A stretch of DNA of 64,000 nt from Micromonospora_J zhanjiangensis (GTDB lineage: Bacteria > Actinomycetota > Actinomycetes > Mycobacteriales > Micromonosporaceae): positions 434,001 to 498,000 of the forward strand of contig NZ_JBHSBN010000001.1 in the NCBI RefSeq assembly GCF_042650605.1. The letters run 5' to 3'. Of this stretch, positions 1 to 8,516 are shown piece after piece (position 1 is the first letter of the stretch; the number at the start of each line of letters is the position of its first letter). A model generated the notes under the pieces. It was not told the DNA's origin. It did no database searches and saw only the letters and a program-made list of their open reading frames with translations. The translations under genes and the position numbers were made by a program.

Positions 1-1
1 G

Positions 2-298
2 GCCATCGGCCGGGTGTTGCTGCGGGACAACCGGCTGCTGCTGGTCGACGAGCCGACCAAGGGTCTCGCGCCGAAGGTGGTCACCGAGGTGGCCGAGGTG
101 TTGGAACGGGTCGCGGAGGTGGTGCCGGTGCTGCTCGTCGAGCAGAACCTCGCGGTGGTACGCCGGTTGGCGCGGGACGCGGTCGTGCTGGCCGCCGGCC
201 GGGTCGCCTGGGCCGGCGACGCCCGGGAGCTGCTGCGGGAGACGGCGCTGACCCGGTCGCTGCTGGGCGTCGGATCGAGCGAGGTGGCCACCTCATGA
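2..298 (+). CDS. livF: ABC importer ATPase, LivF-like (5' truncated by window)
   Basis: Only the last 98 residues are inside the window; the reading frame is open from base 2. The Walker B region with the following D-loop (LLLVDEPTKGLAPKVV) and the H-loop/switch region (VLLVEQN) are visible, which identify an ABC ATPase. LivF is one of two cytoplasmic ATPases that drive a branched-chain amino-acid (HAAT) importer. The stop codon overlaps the start of the downstream permease gene (ATGA), so these genes are translationally coupled. Walker A and the signature motif lie upstream of the window. The substrate (amino acids, urea or an amide) cannot be told from this fragment. Confidence 0.85.
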   Translation, partial: AIGRVLLRDNRLLLVDEPTKGLAPKVVTEVAEVLERVAEVVPVLLVEQNLAVVRRLARDAVVLAAGRVAWAGDARELLRETALTRSLLGVGSSEVATS

Positions 299-1185
299 GC
301 ACGCTGGTGCTGCTGACGGTGACCGGGTTGGGGCTGGCCGCGCTGTACTTCCTGGTCGCCTCCGGGCTGTCGCTGGTGTTCGGGCTGGCCGACGTGCTCA
401 ACTTCGCGCACGGGCTGTTCCTGTCCGTCGGGGCGTACGCCACCTGGTGGGCGGCCGGCAACCTGCCCGGCGCCGGTGCCGACGGGTTCGGCTTCGTGCT
501 GGCGGTCGCCTTCGGCGTGCTGGCCGGCGCGGTGGTGGCGATGCTGGTCGAGCTGGTGATGATCCGGCCGCTGTACGCCCGGCCGATCGAGCAGGTGCTG
601 GTGACCGTGGGCCTGTCTCTGGCCGGGGTGGCGCTGTTGCAGGCCACCTGGGGCGCCGACCCGCGCAGCTTCCCCCGACCGGCCTGGACCCAGCGGGTCA
701 CCTCGGTGCTCGGCGCGAAGGTGCCGAACTCGGGGCTGCTGCTGATCGTCGCCGCGGTGGTGGTGCTCGCCGCGCTGCTCGGCCTGCTCCGCTACACCCG
801 GTACGGCCTGGTGATCCGGGCCGGGGTGGAGAACCGGGAGATGGTCACCGCGCTCGGCATCGACGTGCGGAAGGCGTTCACCCTGGTCTTCGCGATCGGC
901 GGGGCGGCGGCGGCGCTGGCCGGCGGGCTCGGCGGGGTCTACTTCGGGTCCGTGTCCCCGGGGCAGGGCGGGTCGCTGCTCATCTTCGCCTTCATCGTGG
1001 TGGTGATCGGCGGGATGGGTTCGGTGGTCGGCTCGGCGTACGCGGCCGTCGCGGTGGGCCTGCTGCAACAGTTCGTCAACTACTACGGCACCTCGGGGCT
1101 GGGTGACGTCTGCGTCGTCGCGCTGCTGGCGCTGGTGCTGTTGCTGCGCCCGCAGGGCATCGCCGGAAAGGTGGTTACCCCATGA
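295..1185 (+). CDS. livH: Branched-chain amino-acid ABC transporter permease, LivH-like
   Basis: A 296-residue hydrophobic protein with about eight membrane segments. It has the LivH-type N-terminus with the stretch GLSLVFGLADVLNFAHG, and the conserved late loop GGMGSVVGSA before the last helices. It should form one half of the membrane channel of a HAAT-family importer with the LivM-like protein encoded next. The start overlaps the LivF stop by four bases, and its own stop overlaps the livM start (ATGA again), so livF-livH-livM form a tight operon. No periplasmic binding protein or second ATPase (LivG) is visible; they presumably lie upstream. Urea-type UrtB is a possible alternative assignment. 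Confidence 0.88.
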   Translation: MSTLVLLTVTGLGLAALYFLVASGLSLVFGLADVLNFAHGLFLSVGAYATWWAAGNLPGAGADGFGFVLAVAFGVLAGAVVAMLVELVMIRPLYARPIEQVLVTVGLSLAGVALLQATWGADPRSFPRPAWTQRVTSVLGAKVPNSGLLLIVAAVVVLAALLGLLRYTRYGLVIRAGVENREMVTALGIDVRKAFTLVFAIGGAAAALAGGLGGVYFGSVSPGQGGSLLIFAFIVVVIGGMGSVVGSAYAAVAVGLLQQFVNYYGTSGLGDVCVVALLALVLLLRPQGIAGKVVTP

Positions 1186-2297
1186 CCTCCACCGTCGAGG
1201 AGACGCCGCCGGCCGTGGTGCCGGACGAGGTGACCCCCGGCCGGCGGCGCCGGGTCGCGCCGCGGGTCTGGTTGCCGCTGTTGGTGTTGCTGCTGTTCGC
1301 CCTGCTGCCGTACTCGACGGTGGTGGTGCCGGGGGCGTTCGAGGGGCCGCTCAACTCGCCGGGCACCCTGCAACTGCTGGCCATCTGCCTGGTGTTCGGC
1401 GGTCTGGCGGCCGGTTACGACCTGCTGTTCGGGCGGACCGGCATGCTCTCGTTCGGGCACGCGCTGTACTTCGCGGCCGGCGTCTACGGCACTGACGTCC
1501 TGGTCACCCGGGCCGGCCTGCCGCTGTGGCAGGCGACCCTGTTCACCCTGGTCGGTGGGACTGTCCTGGCGGCGCTGCTGGGCGCGGTGGCGCTGCGTAC
1601 GGTCGGGATCGCCTTCGCCATGGTGACGTTGGCGTTCGCCCAGGTGGCGGCGCTCGGAGTGGCCCGCGACTTCGGCGGGCTGACCGGCGGCGAGGAGGGA
1701 CTGCCGCTGGACGTGTCCGGCCTGCCGGCCCCGCTGGTCGGGGTGGCCAACACGGTCAACCTGTACTGGCTGGCGCTGGCGTACCTGGTCCTGGTGGTGC
1801 TCCTGGTGCACCGGATCTCCGGGTCGCCGACCGGCCGGGTGCTGGCCGGGCTGCGCGACGACGAACGGCGGATCGGGGTGCTCGGGCTGGACCCGTACCG
1901 GTTCAAGCTGGTGGCGTTCACCGTCTCCGGCGCGCTGGCGGTGGCCGGCGGGGTGGTCTACTGCCTGCTGGTCGGCGGCGCCTCACCGCACGTCACCTCG
2001 TCGGAGTTGACCCTGTCGCTGTTGGTGATGGTGGTGCTGGGCGGCCCGGGGACCCGCTGGGGGCCGGTCCTGGGCGGGATGCTCTACATGTACCTCGACC
2101 ATCGGTTGACCGCGTTCGGTTCGTCGGAGGCGGTGCGGTCGCTGCCCGGGGTGCTGCGCGGCCCGTTGTCCCAGCCGCTGTTCGTCCTGGGCACCGTGTT
2201 CGTGCTGGCCGTGTACTTCTTCCCGGGCGGGCTGGCCGCGCTGGCCGGCCGGCTGGGACCGCTGCGGAACCTGCGCCCGCGCCGATCGGACCGGTGA
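1182..2297 (+). CDS. livM: Branched-chain amino-acid ABC transporter permease, LivM-like
   Basis: A 371-residue membrane protein, the LivM partner of the preceding permease. It has a 30-residue cytoplasmic arginine-rich N-terminus followed by hydrophobic segments, the motif DLLFGRTGMLSFGHALYF that is characteristic of LivM/UrtC, and the EAA-like loop LRDDERRIGVLGLDPYRFKL that contacts the ATPases. ATG start overlaps the livH stop. It is the last gene of the operon; a perfect 17-bp inverted repeat follows 22 bases after the stop. The specific solute is not determined by the sequence. Confidence 0.88.
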   Translation: MTSTVEETPPAVVPDEVTPGRRRRVAPRVWLPLLVLLLFALLPYSTVVVPGAFEGPLNSPGTLQLLAICLVFGGLAAGYDLLFGRTGMLSFGHALYFAAGVYGTDVLVTRAGLPLWQATLFTLVGGTVLAALLGAVALRTVGIAFAMVTLAFAQVAALGVARDFGGLTGGEEGLPLDVSGLPAPLVGVANTVNLYWLALAYLVLVVLLVHRISGSPTGRVLAGLRDDERRIGVLGLDPYRFKLVAFTVSGALAVAGGVVYCLLVGGASPHVTSSELTLSLLVMVVLGGPGTRWGPVLGGMLYMYLDHRLTAFGSSEAVRSLPGVLRGPLSQPLFVLGTVFVLAVYFFPGGLAALAGRLGPLRNLRPRRSDR

Positions 2298-2319
2298 CCC
2301 GGAAGGTCCCCCGGGCAGT

Positions 2320-2361
2320 CGGTACGGGCGGCGACCCCCCGTGTGGTCGCCGCCCGTACCG
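2320..2361. terminator. 17-bp perfect inverted repeat between convergent genes
   Basis: Arms 2320-2336 and 2345-2361 are exact reverse complements around an 8-base loop. The element lies between the stop of livM (2297, plus strand) and the stop of the lipoprotein gene (2378, minus strand), so it can terminate transcription from both sides. There is no long T-tract on either side, as is common for actinomycete hairpins. Confidence 0.75.
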
Positions 2362-2377
2362 GTGCGCGCCGGTCGGA

Positions 2378-3208
2378 TCAGCCGTTGAGCAGGTCGTACG
2401 CCGCCGCGGGCGCGTCCTGTGCCTGGTCGGCCGCGGGCGCGCCGAGCTTCGGCGCGTGACCGTATTCGCTGTACTTCACGACGTACGTGAAGGCCTTGTT
2501 CTTGCCCGCGGCCGGGACGTCCATGGTGAGCGAGGCGAGGTTGTGGTCCGGCCCGAGCGTGGCGCGGAACGGGATCGACTTCGCCTGCTGGCCCAACGCC
2601 TTCATCTGGTCGGCGTCCAGCACCTGGGCGGCGGTCCCGTCAGTGAGGTCGATGACGCCCGCGTACTCACCGTTGCCCTTGTCCTGCACCGTGGTGGCCG
2701 CGTTGAACAGGTGGCCGGCGTTGCCCTGGTCGGCGCCGTCGTACGCGGGGGTGGCGTCCTTGTCCGTGACCTTGGCCGGGTCGAGCTTCAACCACTTGTT
2801 CGGCAGCTTCGGCAGGCCGGTGACCCCCTTCGCGGCCTTGAAGCTCACCTTCATCCACACCTGTTGGCCGATGATCAGGTACCCCATCTGCATGGTGAAG
2901 CGGTGCTCCGGATCCTCGATGGAGGTGTTCAGCTGGATTGCCTTCGCCGCCGGGTCAACCGAGCCGGTGATGTCGTTCGTGGCGTCCTTGCCGGAGAAGC
3001 GGACCGGGCCCTTGGCGTCGTCCGGCACCGAGGCGAGCAGGATCTCCTTCGGTGACTTCGACGCGCTCGGTGCCGGGGACGCCGACCCCGCCGATCCGGC
3101 CCGTTCGACCGCGCCGCAACCGCTCACGCCGGCGACCGTCACCGCCAGGGCCGTCAGGGTCACGGTTCCGCGCCGGATCAGAGCCGTCGCGCCGGTGTGT
3201 CGTCTCAT
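2378..3208 (-). CDS. Secreted lipoprotein, LppX/LolA-like fold suspected
   Basis: Predicted 276-residue lipoprotein. The ATG at 3208 is preferred over an upstream in-frame start at 3268 because it is preceded by an AAGAGA-type ribosome site and gives a classical signal peptide: arginines, a hydrophobic stretch, then the lipobox VSGC with the modified cysteine at residue 31. A Ser/Ala/Pro-rich linker follows. The mature part resembles actinobacterial LppX/LprG-type lipoproteins, with repeating beta segments such as VWMKVSFKA and the motif LPNKWLKLD, but the similarity is weak and from memory. Such proteins carry lipids or sense at the outer face of the membrane. It is divergent from the SARP-like gene and shares the phased-repeat intergenic region with it. 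Confidence 0.75.
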   Translation of the reverse strand: MRRHTGATALIRRGTVTLTALAVTVAGVSGCGAVERAGSAGSASPAPSASKSPKEILLASVPDDAKGPVRFSGKDATNDITGSVDPAAKAIQLNTSIEDPEHRFTMQMGYLIIGQQVWMKVSFKAAKGVTGLPKLPNKWLKLDPAKVTDKDATPAYDGADQGNAGHLFNAATTVQDKGNGEYAGVIDLTDGTAAQVLDADQMKALGQQAKSIPFRATLGPDHNLASLTMDVPAAGKNKAFTYVVKYSEYGHAPKLGAPAADQAQDAPAAAYDLLNG

Positions 3209-3267
3209 GCCTGTCTCTTTCTTCGGGGTGTCCGGTTCCTTGCAGGTGGTAAGTCTGCGGACGGACA

Positions 3268-3307
3268 CTGCCGAATCACTGCCGATATGCTGCCGTCCGG
3301 CTGACGC
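3268..3307. promoter_or_regulatory. Four heptamers at exact 11-bp spacing (SARP-type operator candidate)
   Basis: Heptamers start at 3268 (CTGCCGA), 3279 (CTGCCGA), 3290 (CTGCCGT) and 3301 (CTGACGC), each separated by four bases. Direct heptamer repeats with an 11-bp period, one per helical turn, are the known layout of SARP binding sites. The array lies between a lipoprotein gene and the gene of a SARP-like protein starting at 3346, which makes autoregulation or control of the divergent lipoprotein plausible. The repeats are seen directly; the function is inferred. Confidence 0.6.
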
Positions 3308-3345
3308 GGACCGGATTCGCGCCGGCGGGAAGGCGGAGCGGGGGC

Positions 3346-5127
3346 ATGGCCGGGATGCGGTTCGAGATCCTCGGGTCGCTGCGCGCCTGGCGGGACGGGT
3401 ACGAGCTGGATCTCGGGCCGGGTAAGCAGCGGGCGGTGCTCGCGGTGCTGCTGCTGAACCCCGGTCGACCGGTCGGCACGGGTCAGATCATCGACGCGGT
3501 GTGGCCGGACGACCCGCCGGCGAACGGCCCGAACGTCGTGCAGAAGTACGTCGCCGGGCTGCGCCGGGTGCTGGAGCCGGACCGCTCTCCCCGAACACCC
3601 GGCCAGCTACTGACCCTCACCGACGCGGGATATCTGCTCCGGATCGACCCGGAGGCCGTCGACGCCGAGCGGTTCGAGCGAGGCGTCCAGCGGGCCCGGG
3701 CGGCTTTTGCCGCCGGTCGGCCGGCGGAGGCGGTGGCCGGTTTCCGGGCCGTCCTGGAAATGTGGCGGGCGGAGCCGCTGGCCGGACTGTCCGGCTCGTT
3801 CTTCGAGGCGACCCGGGTGCGGCTGACCGAGGCCCGGGCCACGGCGGTGGAGTCGCTGGCCGAGACCGAACTCGCCCTCGGCCGGCACCACGAGCTGATC
3901 GCCGAACTCGCCCGCCCGGTCGCCGAGTTCCCGGTCCGGGAGCGACTGCGCGGCCTGCTGATGCTGGCCCTGTACCGGTCCGGGCGGCAGGCGGACGCGC
4001 TCGGCGCGTTTCGCGAGATCCGGACCCTGCTCGCCGACGAGTACGGTCTGGAGCCCGGCCGGGAGCTGCAGGACCTGCACCAGCAGATCCTGCGCTCCGA
4101 CCCGGCGCTGGCCGCGCCGACACCGGTGGCCGGACCGGATGCGCTGGCGGCGACGGCGCCGCCGACGGCGAGGGGGCCGGTGCCGGGGCAGCCGACCGTG
4201 CCGGAACAGCCGACCGTGCCGGAACAGCCGACCGTGCCGGGGCAGCCGACCGTGCCGGGGCAGCCGGTTTGGCCGGCGACTCCGGGGGCGGTCGTACCGG
4301 CCGGGTTGCCGTGGCCGGGGCCGGCCCTCCCGGCGGTCGGTGCCGCACCGGCGCGGGCCGGGTGGCCGCGTTGGCTGTCGGTGCTGGTCAACTTTCTCGC
4401 CGTGCTGCTCGTCCTGGCCAGCCTCGGCTACCTGACCTGGGCCGTGCTGCTCGGCTACGCCATCCGTCGACGCAGCCGCTGGCTGGGTGCGGCGGCGGCC
4501 GGATACTTCGCGCTGACCATGGCGGTGATCGTCGCGGTCGGGCCGGATCCGGTGGACGCGGAACCGGTCGGCCTCGACGACGCCCTGGTCTCCGCTCAGG
4601 TGGTTGTGGCCTGGCTGATCGGTGCGGTCCACGTCCTCCTGCTCAACCGGCTGCTCCGGGGACCGGGCCACCGCCGACGGGACGACTCCGAGGACGCGGA
4701 GCGGTCCGCCCGACGGGTGCTGCGGGAACGGGCCAGATACCTGCTGTACCACTACCCGACCGCTCGTACCGAGCTGCGGATCGGTCGCCCGGACCTGCCT
4801 CGCGACTACGACGACGGCGGGCTGATCGACATCAACGCCGTACCGGAGGAGGTGATCCACCGGTTGCCGGGCCTGCCGGCGGACCAGTGTCGCCAGATCG
4901 CCGTGGTCCGGCGGCTGCGGGGCGGTTTCCTGTCGATGGAGGATCTCGCGGCGCACTGTCTGCTCCCACCCGTTTCCACCGAGCCGCTCCGCGAGTTCCT
5001 GATCTTCCTGCCCCGCCCGCCGGCCGCGCAGCCGCCGCCCGTCGGGCAGCCGGTTCCGGACGGGCAGGCGCCGCCGGGCGAGCCGACCGGGTGGCCCGCA
5101 CCGGTCACCGGGATCGTGGAGGGCTGA
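3346..5127 (+). CDS. SARP/AfsR-type regulator with three membrane helices and C-terminal HhH domain
   Basis: A 593-residue protein with an unusual architecture. Residues 1-100 form an OmpR-like winged helix (MRFEILGSLRAW start, GKQRAVLAVLLL, QKYVAGLRRVLEP). Residues 103-250 are a bacterial transcriptional activation domain with TPR-like helices, ending EYGLEPGRELQDLHQQILR. A Pro-rich linker at 255-340 contains a PTVPEQ/PTVPGQ repeat. Three hydrophobic segments follow (about 343-371, 377-398 and 413-437). The C-terminal part, about 490-545, reads like a ComEA-type helix-hairpin-helix (IDINAVPEEVIHRLPGLPA). SARP regulators activate transcription by binding phased heptamers; this one would be membrane-tethered. 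There is no NB-ARC ATPase as in AfsR. ATG 3346 has a good GGAG site; ATG 3355 is an alternative. Confidence 0.8.
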   Translation: MAGMRFEILGSLRAWRDGYELDLGPGKQRAVLAVLLLNPGRPVGTGQIIDAVWPDDPPANGPNVVQKYVAGLRRVLEPDRSPRTPGQLLTLTDAGYLLRIDPEAVDAERFERGVQRARAAFAAGRPAEAVAGFRAVLEMWRAEPLAGLSGSFFEATRVRLTEARATAVESLAETELALGRHHELIAELARPVAEFPVRERLRGLLMLALYRSGRQADALGAFREIRTLLADEYGLEPGRELQDLHQQILRSDPALAAPTPVAGPDALAATAPPTARGPVPGQPTVPEQPTVPEQPTVPGQPTVPGQPVWPATPGAVVPAGLPWPGPALPAVGAAPARAGWPRWLSVLVNFLAVLLVLASLGYLTWAVLLGYAIRRRSRWLGAAAAGYFALTMAVIVAVGPDPVDAEPVGLDDALVSAQVVVAWLIGAVHVLLLNRLLRGPGHRRRDDSEDAERSARRVLRERARYLLYHYPTARTELRIGRPDLPRDYDDGGLIDINAVPEEVIHRLPGLPADQCRQIAVVRRLRGGFLSMEDLAAHCLLPPVSTEPLREFLIFLPRPPAAQPPPVGQPVPDGQAPPGEPTGWPAPVTGIVEG

Positions 5128-5202
5128 CCACCGCCGCAACGCCGGACCGTCGCCGCGCCGGGCGGTCGGGTCGATGTCGTGGTGCGCTGGTAGAAAGGCC
5201 GG

Positions 5203-7407
5203 ATGGGTAACGACCGGGCGGCGGTACGGGAGCGGGCCGAGGCGGTGCTGCGCCGGCTCGCCGGTGAGCGGGCCCGGCTGCGCGAGGACCAGTGGCGGGC
5301 GATCGAGGCGCTGGTCGTGGAGAAGCGTCGGGTGCTCTGCGTCCAGCGCACCGGCTGGGGCAAGTCCGCCGTCTACTTCGTCGCCACCGCCCTGCTGCGC
5401 GCGGGCGTCGGCGCCGCCGGCCCGGCGACCGGCGCCGGCACGGACACAGGCACGGACACCGGCACTGGCACCGCGACCGACCGGGGGAGCGCGGCCGGGC
5501 CGACGGTGATCGTCTCGCCGCTGCTGGCGTTGATGCGCAACCAGGTGGAGGCGGCCGCCCGGGCCGGAATCCACGCCCGGACGATCAACTCCGCCAACCT
5601 GGAGGAATGGGACGAGATCGCGGCCGAGGTGCACGCCGGTACGGTCGACGTCCTGCTGATCAGCCCGGAGCGACTCAACAACCCGGACTTCCGGGACAAC
5701 GTCCTGCCCCGGCTCGCCGCCACCACCGGGCTGCTGGTGGTGGACGAGGCGCACTGCGTCTCCGACTGGGGCCACGACTTCCGGCCGGACTACCGCAGAC
5801 TGCGGACCTTCCTGGCCGGGCTGCCGGAGCGGACCCCGGTGCTGGCCACCACCGCCACCGCCAACGCCCGGGTGACCGACGACGTCGCCGAGCAGCTCAG
5901 TGACGCGCTGGTGCTGCGCGGGCCGCTGGACCGCGAGTCGCTGCGGCTCGGCGTGATCGAGCTGCCCAGTGCGGCGCACCGGCTCGGCTGGCTTGCCGAC
6001 CACCTCGACGAGCTGCCCGGCTCGGGGATCGTCTACACCCTCACCGTGGCGGCCGCCGGCGAGACGGCGGAGTTCCTGCGCGCGCGGGGCTGGTCGGTGG
6101 CCTCGTACACCGGCCAGGCCGAGGACGCGGACCGGCGCGCGGCGGAACAGGACCTGCTGGACAACAAGATCAAGGCCCTGGTGGCGACGTCGGCCCTGGG
6201 GATGGGTTTCGACAAGCCGGATCTCGGGTTCGTCGTGCACCTCGGGTCACCACCGTCGCCGATCGCCTACTACCAGCAGGTGGGCCGGGCCGGCCGGGCC
6301 GTCGAGCACGCCGAGGTGCTGCTCCTGCCCGGCCCCGAGGACCAGGCCATCTGGCGGTACTTCGCCTCGCTGGCGTTCCCGCCCGAGGAGCAGGTGCGCG
6401 GCGTGCTCGGCGCGTTGAGCCAGGACCGCCCGATGTCCACCCAGGCCCTGGAACCGATCGTCGACCTGCGGCGTACCCGGCTCGAACTGATGCTCAAGGT
6501 GCTCGACGTCGACGGCGCGGTCCGCCGGGTGCGCGGCGGGTGGCTGGCCACCGGCGAGCCGTGGGTCTACGACGAGGCCCGGTTGCGCCGCGTCGCCGAG
6601 GCGCGCACCGCCGAGCAGCGGGCGATGCGGGAGTACGTCAACGGCACCGGCTGCCGGATGGAGTTCCTCCGCCGGTGCCTGGACGACCCGGGAGCGGCGC
6701 CCTGCGGACGCTGCGACCGGTGCGCGGGAGCCAGGTTCGGTACCGACGTCTCCGCACCGGCGCTGTCCGCCGCGCAGGCGTACCTGGGCCGGCCGGGGGT
6801 GGAGATCCCGCCGAAGAAGATGTGGCCGACCGGGCTGGCCGCGGTCGGCGTACCGCTGAAGGGCAAGCTCGGCCCGGACGAGCAGGCGCTGCCGGGGCGG
6901 GCCGTGGGCCGGCTCTCCGACCTCGGCTGGGGTGGTCGGCTGCGCGGTCTGGTCGGCCCGGACGCGCCGGACGCGGACCTGCCGGACGACGTCGCGGGCG
7001 CGGTGGTCGAGGTGCTCAAGGCGTGGGCGCACGGTGATGATCCGTGGCCGGCGCGGCCGGTCGGGGTGGTCGCGGTCGGCTCGCGCGGCCGGCCGCGGTT
7101 GGTGCGCGGCCTGGCCGACCGGATCGCCACCGTCGGCCGGCTGCCGCTGCTGGGGGAGGTAACACCGGACCCGGCCGCGCCGGCCGGTGGCGGCGCGCGG
7201 GGCAACAGCGCCCAACGGGTACGCGCCCTGCACGACGCCTTCACCGTGCCGGCCGACCTGGCCGGCGCGCTGGCCGGGCTGACCGGCCCGGTGCTGCTGG
7301 TGGACGACCTGGTCGACTCGGGGTGGACGATGACGATGGTGGCCCGGCTGCTGCGCCGGGCCGGAGCCACGGGGGTGCTGCCGCTGGCCCTCGCGGTCGC
7401 CGGGTGA
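5203..7407 (+). CDS. recQ: RecQ-family DNA helicase with C-terminal phosphoribosyltransferase-like domain
   Basis: A 734-residue superfamily 2 helicase. Walker A is QRTGWGKS near residue 50, the DEAH box is VVDEAHCVSDWGHDFRPDYR near 180, motif III is TATA, and the helicase C domain has SALGMGFDKPD and QQVGRAGRA. A cysteine cluster near 485-510 (C-x8-C, then CGRCDRC) matches the RecQ zinc-binding module. The last 120 residues are not RecQ/HRDC: they contain VLLVDDLVDSGWT, the PRPP-binding loop of type I phosphoribosyltransferases. The N-terminal region also carries a Gly/Thr-rich insert (about 75-100). Likely role: ATP-dependent 3'-5' unwinding in repair. The function of the fused domain is unknown. 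Start ATG follows an AGAAAGG site. Confidence 0.88.
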   Translation: MGNDRAAVRERAEAVLRRLAGERARLREDQWRAIEALVVEKRRVLCVQRTGWGKSAVYFVATALLRAGVGAAGPATGAGTDTGTDTGTGTATDRGSAAGPTVIVSPLLALMRNQVEAAARAGIHARTINSANLEEWDEIAAEVHAGTVDVLLISPERLNNPDFRDNVLPRLAATTGLLVVDEAHCVSDWGHDFRPDYRRLRTFLAGLPERTPVLATTATANARVTDDVAEQLSDALVLRGPLDRESLRLGVIELPSAAHRLGWLADHLDELPGSGIVYTLTVAAAGETAEFLRARGWSVASYTGQAEDADRRAAEQDLLDNKIKALVATSALGMGFDKPDLGFVVHLGSPPSPIAYYQQVGRAGRAVEHAEVLLLPGPEDQAIWRYFASLAFPPEEQVRGVLGALSQDRPMSTQALEPIVDLRRTRLELMLKVLDVDGAVRRVRGGWLATGEPWVYDEARLRRVAEARTAEQRAMREYVNGTGCRMEFLRRCLDDPGAAPCGRCDRCAGARFGTDVSAPALSAAQAYLGRPGVEIPPKKMWPTGLAAVGVPLKGKLGPDEQALPGRAVGRLSDLGWGGRLRGLVGPDAPDADLPDDVAGAVVEVLKAWAHGDDPWPARPVGVVAVGSRGRPRLVRGLADRIATVGRLPLLGEVTPDPAAPAGGGARGNSAQRVRALHDAFTVPADLAGALAGLTGPVLLVDDLVDSGWTMTMVARLLRRAGATGVLPLALAVAG

Positions 7408-7476
7408 ACCCACTGGCTGTCCCGCCGTCACCGGCAACACCACCCGCCACCCACCGTTTTGAGAGAATCTTGAACA

Positions 7477-8478
7477 GTGGACCACGAGGAAGAGATGCCG
7501 ACCGTGCCGGACGGGACCCGGGCCGCAGGCGCCGGCGGATCGGCGGGACCGGTGGACCGGAGCACCCTGCGCCTCGGGCTGACCGTCGGCGGGCTGGTGC
7601 TCGCGCTGCTGGTCGGGTTCGGTCTGGGCCGGATCGGTGCCAACGGTGCCGCCGCGCCGGGTAACCCCGGTGTTCCCAGCCATACGCACGCGCCCGGCAT
7701 CGGGCCGCACGACCATTCCGGCACCGGCACCGGCGACGGCGACGGCGGCCCGGGAACCGGGCAGGCCGGGGCCGAGGTGGGCGGGCTGTCGCTCAGTGCC
7801 GCCGGGCTGACCCTGGCGCCGGTGAGCGCCCCGACCGGCGTCGGCGCGGGGCAGGAGTTCCGGTTCCGGGTGCTGGGGGCCGACCGGCGACCGGTCACCG
7901 GGTACGCGGTCGTGCACGACAAGCCGATGCACCTGGTGGTCGCCCGTCGGGACCTGTCCGGCTACCAGCACCTGCACCCGACGATGGCACCGGACGGCAC
8001 CTGGCAGGTTCCGCTGCGGCTGCCCGAGCCGGGGGTCTGGCGGGCGTACGCGGACTTCACCGCGGTGGACGACGCGGGCCGGCAGACGGCGGCCACCCTC
8101 GGGGTGGACCTGGTCGTCGCCGGCGACTACCGACCGCGGCCGCTGCCGGCGGCGGCCCGCGAGGCCACCGTCGACGGCTACCCGGTCACGTACCAGGGCA
8201 CCCCGCAGGTCGGCGCGATCCAGCCGCTGCTGTTCCGGGTCTTCGCCGACGGGACCCCGGTCACCGCCCTGGAGCCGTACCTCGGCGCGTACGGGCACCT
8301 GGTGGCGCTGCGCGAGGGTGATCTCGGCTATCTGCACGTGCACCCGGAGCCGCAACCGGCCGGCGGCGCGGTGAAGTTCTGGCTCGCCGCGCCGAGCCCC
8401 GGGCGGTACCGGCTGTTCTTCGACTTCCGGCTCGGCGGGGTGGTCCGGACCGCCGCGTTCACCCTGGTCGTGCCGTAA
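7477..8478 (+). CDS. Membrane-anchored His-rich extracytoplasmic protein
   Basis: A 333-residue protein with a GTG start after GAGAGAATCTTGAACA; ATG at 7495 is an alternative. It has a short cytoplasmic N-terminus, one hydrophobic helix (about residues 30-52), then a His-rich linker (SHTHAPGIGPHDHSG) that could bind metal. The remainder looks like two beta-sandwich units, with the motifs VVHDKPMHLVVARRDL, YQHLHP and later YGHLVALREGDLGYLHVHPE. This kind of repeat, with clustered histidines, is known from actinobacterial secreted proteins near copper genes, but no copper genes are next to it here. The metal-related role is inference. It follows recQ by 69 bases and may be independently expressed. 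Confidence 0.7.
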   Translation: MDHEEEMPTVPDGTRAAGAGGSAGPVDRSTLRLGLTVGGLVLALLVGFGLGRIGANGAAAPGNPGVPSHTHAPGIGPHDHSGTGTGDGDGGPGTGQAGAEVGGLSLSAAGLTLAPVSAPTGVGAGQEFRFRVLGADRRPVTGYAVVHDKPMHLVVARRDLSGYQHLHPTMAPDGTWQVPLRLPEPGVWRAYADFTAVDDAGRQTAATLGVDLVVAGDYRPRPLPAAAREATVDGYPVTYQGTPQVGAIQPLLFRVFADGTPVTALEPYLGAYGHLVALREGDLGYLHVHPEPQPAGGAVKFWLAAPSPGRYRLFFDFRLGGVVRTAAFTLVVP

Positions 8479-8516
8479 CGCCCGAGGTCGCCGCCGGGGA
8501 GCGCCCGGCGGGGCGC

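Noticed and set aside
4188..4265. Short regular repeats that might suggest a CRISPR array
   Set aside because: They are in-frame coding repeats (PTVPEQ) of 15-18 bases without spacers.
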